Origin: an uncultured Collinsella sp.
GTDB lineage: Bacteria > Actinomycetota > Coriobacteriia > Coriobacteriales > Coriobacteriaceae
Direction of reading: 5' to 3'
Length of the DNA stretch: 64,000 nucleotides
NCBI GenBank assembly: GCA_902464485.1
Contig: CABQJJ010000004.1
Span: forward strand, 1 to 64,000
Shown here: positions 35,430-44,760 of the stretch, piece by piece
How positions within the stretch are numbered: position 1 is the stretch's first letter
Layout: every line of letters starts with the position of its first letter
Program-made: the position numbers and the translations under genes
Notes under the pieces: model-generated
Database searches by the model: none
Seen by the model: the letters and a program-made list of their open reading frames with translations, nothing else
What the model was told of the DNA's origin: nothing

Positions 35430-37298
35430 TTACGCGGCGACTTCGGCGCCCTTGTCCTCGTCGATAAAGAAGCGCTTGTACCAGATGAGGAACGTCAGCG
35501 TGGTATAGATCTTACGCTGGTTGAGCGCGCGACCCTCAAAGTGATCGTCAAGCAGTTTCATGAGCGCATCGGTGTCAAAGAAATCAGCAGCCCACGGTGC
35601 GGTGAAGTATTCCTTTACGTAGTCGTAGTACTTTTGCTCGCGTAGCCAGAACTTGACCGGTACGGGGAAGCCCACCTTCTTGCGCGTTGCCCACTCGTCG
35701 GGCAGCGTGCGGTTGGCAGCGTGACGCAGGACGAGCTTGCAGCCTTCTTCGTTAACACGGTAGTTGGCGGGAATGTGCTCGGCAAACTCCATGACCTTCT
35801 TGTCCAGGAACGGAACGCGGAGCTCCAGAGAATGCGCCATGCACATCTTGTCGGCCTTGAGCAGAATGTCGCCCGGTAGCCACATGTTCATATCCAGATA
35901 CTGTTTCTTGGAAAGCTCGCAGCAGTTGGGAACCTGCTTGTAGTACTCGGCGCACATCTCGGCGGCGTTCTTGCCGGTGTCATAAGCGGGCTTGAGCACC
36001 TCGTCGACCTCGGAGGGATCGAACACCTTTGCCTGGCCCACATACCAGCGCTCGGGAACCTCGGCGCACTTGGTCAGAAAGTTGTGGCCCTTAAAGTAGG
36101 GGAGATGCTGAACGAGTGAGCCCAGGGCGCGACGCACGCCGAGCGGCACGCGCTTCTTGAAGGAGCGCATCTGAGGGGTGTCCTCGTACCACTCGTAGCC
36201 GGCGAACAGCTCGTCTGCACCCTCGCCCGATAGGACCACGGTGACTTCCTTGGCTGCCATCTGGGCCAGATAGTACAGTGGCACGCTCGAGAGGTTCGAT
36301 TGCGGCTCGTCCATGTGATACTGGATGTCGGGCAGCGCGTCGAAGAACTCGTCGGCGGTGATCATCTTGCGCACGTTCTTGATGCCCAGCTTGTCAGAAA
36401 GCTCGGCGGCGTAGTTGGTCTCGTTGAAGTTCTTGTAATCGAAGCCGACAGAATACGTGGTGTCGGGCATGAGGCAGGCGGCAATGTAGCTGGAGTCCAC
36501 GCCGCCAGAAAGGAACGAGCCCACCTTAACATCGGCAATTCGGTGCGCAGCGACGCTTTCGTGCACGACCTTGTCGCACTCGTCTATGTACTCCTCGAAG
36601 GTCTTGGAGTTGTCGTCGGTAAAGTTGCAGCTCCAGTAACGCTTGATGTCCATGGTGTTGGTCGTCAGGTCATACGTAAAGCAATGCGCCGGGGCAAGCT
36701 TGAACACGCCCTTAAAGAAGGTCTCCTCCGTGGCGGGGAATTGCAGCGTCAGGTAGGGGCGCAGCGCGTCGTGGTTGACAGCCTTCTCAAACTTGGGATG
36801 GTCCAGGAAGCTCTTGATCTCGGAGCCAAACAGCAGCGAGCCATCGGATGCCTGGTAGTAATAGAACGGCTTGATACCAAAGATGTCACGAGCACCAAAG
36901 AGTTTGTTCTTGTTCTGGTCGTGAATCACGAACGCGTACATGCCGCGCAGGCGGTTGACCAGGTCCTCGCCCCACTCCTCGTAACCGTGTACCAGGACCT
37001 CGGTATCAGCGTTGCAGTGGAAGGCGTAGCCGGCTGCCTCCAGCTCGGCGCGAAGCTCCTGGAAGTTGTAGATCTCTCCGTTGAAGACAATCGTGACCTT
37101 GCCGTCGTCGCTCGACATGGGCTGAGCTCCAGCTTCGGAAAGATCAAGAATCGAAAGACGACGGAAGCCAAGGGCAACGTTGTCGACGATATGCTGGCCG
37201 CCCATATCGGGGCCACGGTGGATGATGCGATTCATCATGGCCGTGAGAACCAGCTCACTCTGTTCATCTGTACCGGTAAAACCGACAAAACCGCACAT
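35430..37298 (-). CDS. asnB: Asparagine synthase (glutamine-hydrolysing)
   Basis: Makes asparagine from aspartate, ATP and glutamine. 622 aa. The N-terminal glutaminase begins Met-Cys-Gly-Phe, so Cys2 is the nucleophile after removal of Met. RGPD and NGEIYN glutaminase motifs follow, and the synthetase domain has the PP-loop SGGVDSS near residue 260. Start 37298 is required by Cys2 and has AAAGGAT upstream. Transcribed away from the MurE-like gene with a leader of up to about 400 nt that contains a terminator hairpin (37421-37468). Confidence 0.95.
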   Translation of the reverse strand: MCGFVGFTGTDEQSELVLTAMMNRIIHRGPDMGGQHIVDNVALGFRRLSILDLSEAGAQPMSSDDGKVTIVFNGEIYNFQELRAELEAAGYAFHCNADTEVLVHGYEEWGEDLVNRLRGMYAFVIHDQNKNKLFGARDIFGIKPFYYYQASDGSLLFGSEIKSFLDHPKFEKAVNHDALRPYLTLQFPATEETFFKGVFKLAPAHCFTYDLTTNTMDIKRYWSCNFTDDNSKTFEEYIDECDKVVHESVAAHRIADVKVGSFLSGGVDSSYIAACLMPDTTYSVGFDYKNFNETNYAAELSDKLGIKNVRKMITADEFFDALPDIQYHMDEPQSNLSSVPLYYLAQMAAKEVTVVLSGEGADELFAGYEWYEDTPQMRSFKKRVPLGVRRALGSLVQHLPYFKGHNFLTKCAEVPERWYVGQAKVFDPSEVDEVLKPAYDTGKNAAEMCAEYYKQVPNCCELSKKQYLDMNMWLPGDILLKADKMCMAHSLELRVPFLDKKVMEFAEHIPANYRVNEEGCKLVLRHAANRTLPDEWATRKKVGFPVPVKFWLREQKYYDYVKEYFTAPWAADFFDTDALMKLLDDHFEGRALNQRKIYTTLTFLIWYKRFFIDEDKGAEVAA

Positions 37299-37420
37299 GC
37301 AAGATCCTTTCTGCTGACGGCTCAGGTGTACTGCCGCGAGGATTGCGGTAGCTGATGTCAAATAATCTTTACTATCATGCCAATCTTTTGTTTCGTGATA
37401 GGGCATAAGCGCCGAGCGAA

Positions 37421-37468
37421 CCGAAAAAACCACGTCCCGATCTTCAGACGAAGCGGCGGGCCGTGGTT
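37421..37468 (-). terminator. Terminator hairpin inside the asnB leader (possible attenuator)
   Basis: On the minus strand AACCACG-G-CCCG pairs with CGGG-A-CGTGGTT and is followed by TTTTC, an excellent intrinsic terminator. It lies about 120 nt upstream of asnB, and no minus-strand gene precedes it. It therefore either controls asnB by attenuation or ends a small RNA. The rest of the 37299-37696 gap shows no gene. Confidence 0.65.
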
Positions 37469-37696
37469 GCGAACGCGATGTTAAAGAATGGCACCCAGAT
37501 TTCCTTGTTTTTACACGGGGTGAACACCGCTGCCATTTATTGACCCAGGGCACAGTCCATGCAATTTTTTAGAAGGCTGCAGTGCGCGCAAGGTCAGGTG
37601 GCATATTAGGATGGTTGATAATGCAGGGACGCGACCGGATTCATCCGAGACGGTTTTTGCTCTTTTAAGGTTAGGTTTAGCGAGAGAGGTCGTTAT

Positions 37697-39214
37697 ATGT
37701 CGGGTACGACGCAGGAGAAGCTGGCTTTGATGCGCTATGTGGAGCTGCTCGAGGCCGAGGCCCTTGTTGTTTCCAAGCCGGATGCTCTATACGACCAGCG
37801 CATCGAGTTTGCGACCGACGACTCGCGCCAGGTGCGTCCGGGCACATTGTTTGTCTGTAAGGGCCGCGCGTTCAAACGCGAGTATCTGATCTCGGCGATT
37901 GCCGAAGGCGCCGTGGCGTACGTGTCCGAGGTCGATTACGACGTCGATATTCCTGCTGTGATCGTCAACGATATCCGCCGTACGCTCGCTGTGGTGGCGG
38001 ACGCCTATTACGGTCATCCCTCGGGCAAGGTGAAGGTCTGCGCTTTTACGGGCACCAAGGGCAAGTCGACCTGCAGCTTTTATCTGCGTGGCATTCTTGC
38101 CAACGAGGCCAAGCTCACGGGTTGTCATCGACCTGCCCTCAACACGGGTATCGAGTTCGATGACGGTATCGAGACCGGTCCTTCCAAACTGACGACTCCC
38201 GAGTCCTTCCTCTTGCAGTCGCGTATCGCACATGCCGCCGAGGCGGGCGCTCCGTGGCTGGTCATGGAGGCGTCGAGCCAGGGCCTCAAATACGAGCGTA
38301 CAGGCAAGATTGACTTTGAAGTGGGCGCCTTTACCAATATCGGTGAGGACCATATCTCGCCGATCGAGCACCCCACGCTCGAGGATTACTTTGCCAGCAA
38401 GCTCAAGATTTTTTCGCAGAGTCGCTTTGCCGTGGTCAACCTCGATATGGATAAGGTCGATCGTGTGCTCGAGGCGGCATCTCGTTGCGAACGTACGGTG
38501 ACGTTCTCCCTGACCGACGAGCGTGCCGACGTGCTTGCGCTGGCGATTCATAATGGCGACTGCGGCATGGTGGCAACGGTGCGCACGCCCCGCTTTACGC
38601 GCGACATTGTGATTCCCACGCCGGTTAAGTTCAATGTGTCCAACGCGCTTGCCGCTATTGCCTGCGCCGAGGCCCTGGGCATTTCCGAAGAGGGCATCGT
38701 CCATGGCTTTGAGGGCGTCTTCGTTCCCGGCCGTATGGAGCTCTATCCGTCCGCATCGGGCAAGATTTTGGGCGTCGTTGACTTTGCGCACAACGGCATG
38801 AGCCTCGAGACGCTTTTGCGCGACCTGCGCGAGAACTATCCCGAGCGCGAGCTGGCGGTTGTCTTTGGCGCAACGGGCGGCAAGGGTGTCGATCGCCGCA
38901 CCACGATGGGTATTGCCGCCGGCAAGTACGCCGATCGCATCGTGATTACCGAGGACGACCCGGGCCCCGAGGACGTCGAGGACATTTGTGCCGAGATTGC
39001 ACGCAATGTACAGGCGCAGGGAAACGATAACTGGCAGATTGTGACCGACCGTACCGCCGCTATCGAGGCGGCCGTGCGCGAGACAAAGCGCCCCGCTGTG
39101 GTTATCGTGACCGGAAAGGGCGAGGAGGAATGCATGCTACGCAAGAACGGACCCGAGCCCTGTGAGCGCGATGGCTTGGTTCTCAAGCGCATCCTTGCGG
39201 CGTACGACGCCTAA
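37697..39214 (+). CDS. MurE-like UDP-N-acetylmuramyl-tripeptide synthetase
   Basis: A 505-aa Mur ligase that adds the third amino acid to the peptidoglycan stem peptide, in the cytoplasm. Visible are the P-loop TGTKGKST near residue 117, the MurE-type segment MEASSQGLKYERTG near residue 192, and SNALAAIACAE in the central domain. At the position where diaminopimelate enzymes have DNPR, this protein reads DDPG, so another diamino acid such as lysine or ornithine is more likely. The late GHE-like motif is replaced by GKGEEEC. It may be the main MurE or a second copy. murI lies two genes downstream. Confidence 0.8.
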   Translation: MSGTTQEKLALMRYVELLEAEALVVSKPDALYDQRIEFATDDSRQVRPGTLFVCKGRAFKREYLISAIAEGAVAYVSEVDYDVDIPAVIVNDIRRTLAVVADAYYGHPSGKVKVCAFTGTKGKSTCSFYLRGILANEAKLTGCHRPALNTGIEFDDGIETGPSKLTTPESFLLQSRIAHAAEAGAPWLVMEASSQGLKYERTGKIDFEVGAFTNIGEDHISPIEHPTLEDYFASKLKIFSQSRFAVVNLDMDKVDRVLEAASRCERTVTFSLTDERADVLALAIHNGDCGMVATVRTPRFTRDIVIPTPVKFNVSNALAAIACAEALGISEEGIVHGFEGVFVPGRMELYPSASGKILGVVDFAHNGMSLETLLRDLRENYPERELAVVFGATGGKGVDRRTTMGIAAGKYADRIVITEDDPGPEDVEDICAEIARNVQAQGNDNWQIVTDRTAAIEAAVRETKRPAVVIVTGKGEEECMLRKNGPEPCERDGLVLKRILAAYDA

Positions 39215-39340
39215 ACGCTGCCGCCTTTAGGATGGCGTTTGCGGACCCCGGCGTCTGATGATGCAATGCCTTCCAGGTGTGCTTACCCTAGGGAAAACAC
39301 GCTATCAAGATTAAACCTCTTCTATGTAAACGGAGTGACC

Positions 39341-40252
39341 ATGTCCCACAACATCCTGCCGACCGTTGCCGAGCTTTCGGGCGAGATGCGCGAGCGTCTT
39401 GCCAAGATCAAGTATGTCTTTACCGATCTGGACGCCACGATGCTCGCCCCCGGCTCGTGCGTGCTGCGTGACAACGACGGCAATCCTTCGACTAAGCTCG
39501 TCGAGGCCGTCGTGGCACTTGCCCGTGCCGGCATCCAGGTGGTCCCCACCTCGGGTCGCAACCGCACCATGATCCACGAGGACGCCCGCGTGCTCGGCCT
39601 CAACTCCTACATCGGCGAGATGGGCGGCCTGGTCATGTACGACCTCAAGGCCAACGATTGGGAGTACCTGACGGGCGACATGCCCTATGACCCCGCCTGC
39701 GGTCTCACACCGCACCAGGTGATCGAGCAGACCGGCGTGTGCGAGAAGATCCTTGCCCGCTGGCCGCACAAGATCGAGTACCACAACGACATGTCGACCG
39801 GCTACAAGTACCGTGAGGTCACCGTCGGCATGCGCGGCGATGTGCCCGACGATGAGGTCCAGGCCATCCTCGACGAGGCCGGCTGCGGTCTGGTCTGGGC
39901 TTGCAACGGCCACCTGACGCACCTGTCCAAGCCGACGACGCTTGAGCTCAATCGCGTCGAGGACGGCCGCGCCTTCAACATCAATCCGGCGGGGCTCAAC
40001 AAGGGCGTTGCCATTGCGCGCTTCTGCGAGCACCTGGGGATCGAGCGCGAGGAGACGCTTGCGCTCGGCGACTCCGAGTCCGACTTCTACATGGCCGACC
40101 ATGTGGGCATGTTCTGCCTGGTCGAGAACGGCCTGACAAGCGTCGGTGCCCCGGAGTTCTTGGACGCCTGCGACAATGCCTATGTTACGCGCGGCAAGAT
40201 TGTCGACGGTTGGGTGGCAACGGCCATGCTGCTGGTCGCAGCCCGTTCGTAG
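39341..40252 (+). CDS. HAD-superfamily hydrolase (Cof-type)
   Basis: A 303-aa phosphatase of the HAD-IIB/Cof group, which usually acts on sugar phosphates or other small phosphates. Motif I is FTDLDATML (nucleophile Asp and second Asp, about residues 28-30), followed by TSGRNR (motif II). A Lys lies in NKGVAIARF (motif III) and GDSESDFYMAD is motif IV. The cap domain lies between residues about 90 and 220. ATG 39341 follows CGGAGTG. The upstream open frame lacks a ribosome-binding site. Substrate unknown. Confidence 0.85.
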   Translation: MSHNILPTVAELSGEMRERLAKIKYVFTDLDATMLAPGSCVLRDNDGNPSTKLVEAVVALARAGIQVVPTSGRNRTMIHEDARVLGLNSYIGEMGGLVMYDLKANDWEYLTGDMPYDPACGLTPHQVIEQTGVCEKILARWPHKIEYHNDMSTGYKYREVTVGMRGDVPDDEVQAILDEAGCGLVWACNGHLTHLSKPTTLELNRVEDGRAFNINPAGLNKGVAIARFCEHLGIEREETLALGDSESDFYMADHVGMFCLVENGLTSVGAPEFLDACDNAYVTRGKIVDGWVATAMLLVAARS

Positions 40253-40303
40253 CGCGACGCATCACGCGTGGTCGCATTTTTCGAGAGAGAATCTGGTGAG
40301 GTA

Positions 40304-41188
40304 ATGTCCGATATCGATAATATGGCCGGGGACACGCGTCCGATCGGCGTGTTCGACTCGGGCCTGGGCGGCCTGACGGTTGCGCGCGCGATCGCGACGG
40401 CGCTTCCGCACGAGTCCGTCTACTATTTTGGTGACACCAAACGTTGCCCCTACGGCACCCGCACCGAGGACGAGGTGCGCTCGTTTGCGCTGCAGGCGGG
40501 TCGCTGGCTTTCGAGGCACGACGTCAAGATCATGGTCATCGCCTGCAATACGGCGACGGCCGCGGCGCTTCGTCTGGCGCAACAGGTGCTCGATGTTCCC
40601 GTGATCGGCGTTATCGCGCCGGGCGCGCGTGCGGCCATCAACAGCACCCGCACGCGCCGCGTGGGCGTGCTCGCCACCAACCTCACCATCCGCTCGGGCG
40701 CCTACACGCGCGCCATCCAGGATCTGGATGCCGGCGTGGACGTGTACGGCTGCCCTGCCTCGAGCTTTGTCGAGGTTGTCGAGCACGAGCTCGCCTCGGG
40801 CGCGCATCTGCAGGAGCAGTGGCTCGAGAACGAGGATGTCTTTGATACGCCTGCCGTGCGTGCGCTGGTCGGCGCCACGGTCGAGCCACTGCACGATCGC
40901 GGCATCGATACCGTGGTGCTTGGGTGCACGCACTTTCCACTGCTGGTGGGGCCCATTCGCCATGCGCTGGGACCCGGGGTGCGCGTGGTGAGTTCTGCCG
41001 AGGAAACCACCCGCGAGCTGACCGATATCCTCACGCGTCGTGAGCAGCTTGCGGGCGATACTGCCGAGCCGCAGCATCGTTTTGCCACGACGGCCGATAA
41101 CATTGCCGAGTTTGCGGTGGCGGGCAGCTTTATCTTTGGCCAGCCGCTCAAAAGCATCGAGCATATCGATATCGACGAACTTAAATAG
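40304..41188 (+). CDS. murI: Glutamate racemase
   Basis: A 294-aa enzyme that makes D-glutamate for peptidoglycan. The motifs [12 protein letters not shown] near residue 13, the first catalytic Cys in [10 protein letters not shown] (about Cys78), and the second in LGCTHFPLL (about Cys208) are intact. ATG 40304 follows GGTGAGG; the frame upstream is open but lacks family sequence. It is followed by rph, rdgB and dtd, a common cluster in Gram-positive bacteria. Confidence 0.95.
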   Translation: MSDIDNMAGDTRPIGVFDSGLGGLTVARAIATALPHESVYYFGDTKRCPYGTRTEDEVRSFALQAGRWLSRHDVKIMVIACNTATAAALRLAQQVLDVPVIGVIAPGARAAINSTRTRRVGVLATNLTIRSGAYTRAIQDLDAGVDVYGCPASSFVEVVEHELASGAHLQEQWLENEDVFDTPAVRALVGATVEPLHDRGIDTVVLGCTHFPLLVGPIRHALGPGVRVVSSAEETTRELTDILTRREQLAGDTAEPQHRFATTADNIAEFAVAGSFIFGQPLKSIEHIDIDELK

Positions 41189-41235
41189 ACGTCGTTCGAA
41201 GTATTCGCCCTCATCTTTCGCCGAAAGGACATTTT

Positions 41236-41961
41236 ATGGAGTATATGCAGGTCAACCGTACCAACGGTCGCGCAGCCGACGCGCTGCGCCCCGTCCAGCT
41301 CACCCGCGGCGTGATGAAGCATGCTCACGGATCGTGCCTGGCCGAGTTTGGCGACACGCGCGTGCTGTGTGCCGCCACCATTGAGGAGGGCGTGCCGGGT
41401 TGGCGCAAGGGCGCCAAGGCCGGCTGGGTGACTGCCGAGTATGCGATGCTGCCGGCATCGACCGGCAAGCGCTGCAAGCGCGAGCATGCTAACCGCAAGG
41501 GCCGTTCCATGGAAATCGAGCGCCTCATCGGACGCAGCCTGCGCACCGTTGTCAACATGAAGGCGCTTGGCGAATACACCGTCACCGTCGACTGCGACGT
41601 GATCCAGGCCGATGGCGGTACGCGCACGGCGAGTATCACCGGCGCCTGGGTGGCACTGCACGATGCGCTCGCCACTTGGGTCGAGGCCGGCAAGCTCGAG
41701 CGCATTCCGCTCATGGGTCAGGTCGCCGCCGTCTCCATGGGTGTTGTCGACGGCAACACGCTGCTCGACCTCGATTATTCCGAGGACAGCCATGCCGAGG
41801 TCGATATGAATCTCGTCGCCACCGATACCGGCGAGATGATCGAGCTTCAGGGTACCGGCGAGCAGGCGCCTTTCGACCGCAAACGTCTCAACGCCCTGCT
41901 CGACCTGGGCGACAAGGGCATCGCCGAGCTCATCGAGCTCCAGCGCCGGGTTCTCGCCTAA
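41236..41961 (+). CDS. rph: Ribonuclease PH
   Basis: A 241-aa phosphate-dependent 3' exonuclease that trims tRNA precursors. The typical blocks are [17 protein letters not shown] near residue 35, [20 protein letters not shown] [16 protein letters not shown] near residue 90, and [18 protein letters not shown] near residue 120. ATG follows CGAAAGGACATTTT. A 52-bp repeat starts directly after the stop codon. Confidence 0.95.
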   Translation: MEYMQVNRTNGRAADALRPVQLTRGVMKHAHGSCLAEFGDTRVLCAATIEEGVPGWRKGAKAGWVTAEYAMLPASTGKRCKREHANRKGRSMEIERLIGRSLRTVVNMKALGEYTVTVDCDVIQADGGTRTASITGAWVALHDALATWVEAGKLERIPLMGQVAAVSMGVVDGNTLLDLDYSEDSHAEVDMNLVATDTGEMIELQGTGEQAPFDRKRLNALLDLGDKGIAELIELQRRVLA

Positions 41962-42013
41962 CCTGCCAAAAAGGGACAGGTTTATTTTGGCAGGTTTTAT
42001 CTGCGAAAACGTC
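41962..42013 (+). repeat. 52-bp TGCCAAAA hairpin repeat, copy 3
   Basis: Begins immediately after the rph stop codon: CCTGCCAAAAAGGGACAGGT, then a TTTATTTTGGCAGG arm, then TTTTATCTGCGAAAACGTC. It is nearly identical to 15197-15248. The hairpin core could stabilise the mRNA end or act as a weak terminator. Confidence 0.85.
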
Positions 42014-42104
42014 TAGATACAAGGCTGTCGTTGATTGAGAGGGGAGAGGCCGAGGCCCTCATCGCCCTCAGCGCGGCATTGCTATAGAGAGAAGGAGGCC
42101 AGCT

Positions 42105-42746
42105 ATGGCACTTGAGAAAATCGATATCGATACGCTCGACCCGGCAGCGACCATCGTCGTGGCAACGGGCAATGCCCATAAGCTCACCGAGATCGAGGCC
42201 ATTTTAGGCAAGGTCATGCCAGAGGTGCGCTTTGTGGCGTTGGGTCAGCTGGGTGATTTTGAGGACCCCGAGGAAAACGGCACGACGTTTTTGGAGAACG
42301 CCATCATCAAGGCCCAGGCTGCGGTCGAAGAGACGGGGCTTATGGCCATCGCCGATGATTCAGGCCTGGTTGTCGATGCCTTGGATGGCGAGCCGGGTGT
42401 GTATAGCGCGCGTTACGCGGGCGTGCACGGCGATGATGCCGCCAACAATGCCAAGCTCCTCGTTAACCTGGAGGGCGTGGCAGACGAGGACCGCACCGCA
42501 CGCTTTATGAGTGTCGTCGCGCTTATCGATACGGACGGCCTGGTCACCTATGGCGAGGGCGCCTGCGAGGGCGTTATCGCGCACGAGGGCCGCGGCGATT
42601 ACGGCTTTGGCTACGACCCGCTGTTCCTGCCGGTCGATACACCGGGCAAGACCATGGCAGAGCTGACGGCAGACGAGAAGAACGCCATCAGCCATCGCTT
42701 CCACGCGCTTGAGCACCTGTCCGCCAAGCTGACGGGCGAGGAGTAG
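42105..42746 (+). CDS. rdgB: XTP/dITP pyrophosphatase (HAM1/RdgB)
   Basis: A 213-aa house-cleaning enzyme that hydrolyses non-canonical purine nucleotides such as XTP and dITP. Motifs ATGNAHKLTEIEAIL near residue 22, ADDSGLVVDAL near residue 84, GFGYDPLFLP near residue 166, and AELTADEKNAISHR near residue 185 are all present. An N-terminal extension of about 18 residues (KIDIDTLDPAAT) precedes the core. ATG follows AAGGAGG. It is 3 bp before dtd. Confidence 0.95.
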   Translation: MALEKIDIDTLDPAATIVVATGNAHKLTEIEAILGKVMPEVRFVALGQLGDFEDPEENGTTFLENAIIKAQAAVEETGLMAIADDSGLVVDALDGEPGVYSARYAGVHGDDAANNAKLLVNLEGVADEDRTARFMSVVALIDTDGLVTYGEGACEGVIAHEGRGDYGFGYDPLFLPVDTPGKTMAELTADEKNAISHRFHALEHLSAKLTGEE

Positions 42747-42749
42747 ACC

Positions 42750-43196
42750 GTGCGTGCGGTGGTGCAGCGCGTGCTCAACGCTGGCGTGACGGTCGATGGC
42801 GAGTGCGTAGGTCGCATTGGGCGCGGCTATCTGGTGCTGCTGGGCGTGGGTCATGACGATACGCGTGCCGAGGCCGATAAGCTGTGGGGCAAACTCCGGG
42901 GCTTGCGCATCAACGAGGACGAGAACGGCAAGACCAATTTGGCGCTCGCCGATGTCGATGGCGAGGTGCTCGTGGTGTCGCAGTTCACGCTGTTTGCCGA
43001 TTGCCGCCATGGTCGTCGTCCGTCGTTTACGGACGCTGGTGCGCCCGATGTCGCTAACGAGCTTTACGAGTACTTTCTGACGCTCGTCGCCCAAGATGTT
43101 GAGCACGTGGCGCACGGCATCTTTGGTGCCGACATGAAGGTTGACCTCGTCAACGACGGACCGTTCACCATCGTCTTGGACACCGATAGTCTGTAA
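42750..43196 (+). CDS. dtd: D-aminoacyl-tRNA deacylase
   Basis: A 148-aa proofreading enzyme that removes D-amino acids (and glycine mischarged on tRNA-Ala) from tRNA. The catalytic SQFTLFADC segment and the NDGPFT motif near the C-terminus are clear. GTG start, 3 bp after rdgB with GGCGAGGAG just upstream, so the two are co-translated. Confidence 0.95.
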   Translation: MRAVVQRVLNAGVTVDGECVGRIGRGYLVLLGVGHDDTRAEADKLWGKLRGLRINEDENGKTNLALADVDGEVLVVSQFTLFADCRHGRRPSFTDAGAPDVANELYEYFLTLVAQDVEHVAHGIFGADMKVDLVNDGPFTIVLDTDSL

Positions 43197-43199
43197 GTA

Positions 43200-43229
43200 G
43201 TCAATTTGGGACGGGGCTTTTTTAGCTAC
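43200..43229 (+). repeat. GGGACGGGG repeat, copy 3
   Basis: TCAATTTGGGACGGGGC followed by TTTTTTAGCTAC, nearly identical to 7240-7265. It lies just behind dtd and lacks the closing CCCCGTCCC arm seen in copy 1. Confidence 0.6.
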
Positions 43230-43326
43230 TTGCGTATGGCGGCAGCAGGGTGCTATAGTATTAGAGTTTTGTCTATCTTAGGGGTATTATCCCCTTTTTG
43301 AATTGCACCCTCTGGAGGCCCCGTTC

Positions 43327-43623
43327 ATGGAAGAGATGGAAGTCAATCACGTCGACGACATCCACGAGAAGCTGACCGATATGGTGGGCGATCGCGTCAA
43401 GGTGAAGGCCAACATGGGCCGTACCCGCGTCGTCGAGCGCATGGGCACCATCAAGAGCGTCCATCCCGCCGTCTTTATCGTCGAGGTTGACGAGCGTCGC
43501 GGCCGCAAGTCGCGTCAGTCCTACCAGTATATCGATGTTCTCACCGGTCAGGTCGAGCTGTTCGACCCCGAGAGCGGCGAGCACATCTTTACCCCGCTCG
43601 GCAATCAGCTCGAGGAGCACTAA
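43327..43623 (+). CDS. Veg family protein
   Basis: A 98-aa protein matching Veg, a small SH3-like protein linked in Bacillus subtilis to biofilm gene expression. Core segment VGDRVKVKANMGRTRVVERMGTI-style begins near residue 20, with a basic patch DERRGRKSRQSYQY near residue 56. Length is close to the family's 85-90. ATG 43327 follows CTGGAGG with 9-nt spacing; ATG 43336 is an alternative. It is 3 bp before ispE. The same order (veg, then ispE) occurs in Bacillus. Confidence 0.85.
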   Translation: MEEMEVNHVDDIHEKLTDMVGDRVKVKANMGRTRVVERMGTIKSVHPAVFIVEVDERRGRKSRQSYQYIDVLTGQVELFDPESGEHIFTPLGNQLEEH

Positions 43624-43625
43624 CG

Positions 43626-44522
43626 GTGACCGATTGGTCCCTGACCCTTTCCGCGCCGGCAAAGATCAACCTTTATTTGGGTGTTCATACCGAGCGCGAT
43701 GCCCGCGGCTATCACAGGGTCGATTCCCTGATGGCGGCCGTCGGCCTAGCCGATACCGTGACGGTCGCGCCGGCGCAGGCGCTGACCGTCCAGACGGTTC
43801 CGGCATCCGACTTTCCCATGCAAAAGAATACTGCGTACCGCGCGGCGGTCGCTATGGCCGAGCACTATGGGCACGAGGCCAATGTTTGCGTGACAATCGA
43901 GAAGCGCATTCCGCTGTGCGCCGGCTTGGGCGGTCCTTCGACCGACGCCGCAGCGGTTATCGTTGCCCTGGCTGAGTTGTGGGGCATCGACCGCGCCGAT
44001 CCCACGTTGGACGATATTGCACGCGGTATCGGCGCCGACGTGCCGTTCTTTTTGCATGCCAGCCCCGCGTTCTATGTGGGTGGGGGAGACGTGTTGGCTG
44101 CCGAGTATCCCGCGTTGCCCGCAACGCCCGTCGTGCTGGTCAAGCCGCGCGAGGCAAGCGTTTCAACGATTGAGGCCTATCGACGTTTCGACGAGGCTCC
44201 AGTGCCCGCGACTGTGCTCGGCGCCATCGCCTCGGCTCTTCGCATGGGCAATGCCAAGACGGCGTATTCGCTCATCCACAACAATCTAGGCGTCATTTCC
44301 GCGCAAATGGAGCCACAAATTCAAACCGTGCTTGACTGGCTTCGAGCGCAGGAGGGGATCATTGCCGTAGACGTCTGCGGTTCTGGTGCCTGCTCGTTTG
44401 CCATTTGCGATACGGCCACCACAGCTGCAGGCCTGGTAACGGCGGCGCGGCAAAACGGCTGGTGGGCGGTTGCAACCGAGCTCATTTCGAATACCGTCCG
44501 CATTGTCGACTCAAAGAAGTAA
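43626..44522 (+). CDS. ispE: 4-diphosphocytidyl-2-C-methyl-D-erythritol kinase
   Basis: A 298-aa GHMP kinase of the MEP isoprenoid pathway. Near the N-terminus it has APAKINLYLGV, and the ATP loop is PLCAGLGGPSTDAA near residue 98; most homologues have GGGSSDAA, so Pro-Ser-Thr here is a mild variant. A late GSGACSFA segment is present near residue 254. GTG start after the veg stop. ispD and ispF lie 13 kb downstream. Confidence 0.95.
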   Translation: MTDWSLTLSAPAKINLYLGVHTERDARGYHRVDSLMAAVGLADTVTVAPAQALTVQTVPASDFPMQKNTAYRAAVAMAEHYGHEANVCVTIEKRIPLCAGLGGPSTDAAAVIVALAELWGIDRADPTLDDIARGIGADVPFFLHASPAFYVGGGDVLAAEYPALPATPVVLVKPREASVSTIEAYRRFDEAPVPATVLGAIASALRMGNAKTAYSLIHNNLGVISAQMEPQIQTVLDWLRAQEGIIAVDVCGSGACSFAICDTATTAAGLVTAARQNGWWAVATELISNTVRIVDSKK

Positions 44523-44571
44523 AAAAATTTCTGGCACACGACGGAAATCTTTGTTACTATAGTCGAGCTAA

Positions 44572-44648
44572 CGGGTTGTGGCTCAGTTTGGTAGAGCACT
44601 GCGTTCGGGACGCAGGGGTCGCTGGTTCAAATCCAGTCAACCCGACCA
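44572..44648 (+). tRNA. tRNA-Pro (anticodon CGG)
   Basis: Acceptor CGGGTTG / CAACCCG, D-arm with GGCTCAGTTTGGTAGAGC, anticodon stem CTGCG / CGCAG around TTCGGGA (CGG at positions 34-36), T-arm CTGGTTCAAATCCAG, and an encoded CCA. A TACTAT -10-like box lies 12 bp upstream. Confidence 0.95.
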
Positions 44649-44658
44649 GAGCATGAGG

Positions 44659-44688
44659 AGGGACCGCTTCTTGCGGTCCCTTTTTTTA
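44659..44688 (+). terminator. Terminator of tRNA-Pro
   Basis: AGGGACCGC / GCGGTCCCT stem, 5-nt loop, then seven T. Confidence 0.9.
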
Positions 44689-44695
44689 GCTATTG

Positions 44696-44724
44696 TTGTG
44701 ATACCGCGATACCCGCGGTATACT
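44696..44724 (+). promoter_or_regulatory. tatA promoter with palindromic spacer
   Basis: TTGTGA (44696-44701) and TATACT (44719-44724) with a 17-bp spacer form a good sigma-70 promoter. Its spacer holds a dyad, ATACCGC (44701-44707) and GCGGTAT (44715-44721), which overlaps the -10 box and could be an operator. Confidence 0.65.
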
Positions 44725-44760
44725 CATTCGAGCTTGTCTCGCTGTATTGTGGAGGTCTAC

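Noticed and set aside
37299..37553. N-terminal extension of asnB
   Set aside because: The enzyme needs Cys as residue 2 for glutaminase activity, which fixes the start at 37298.
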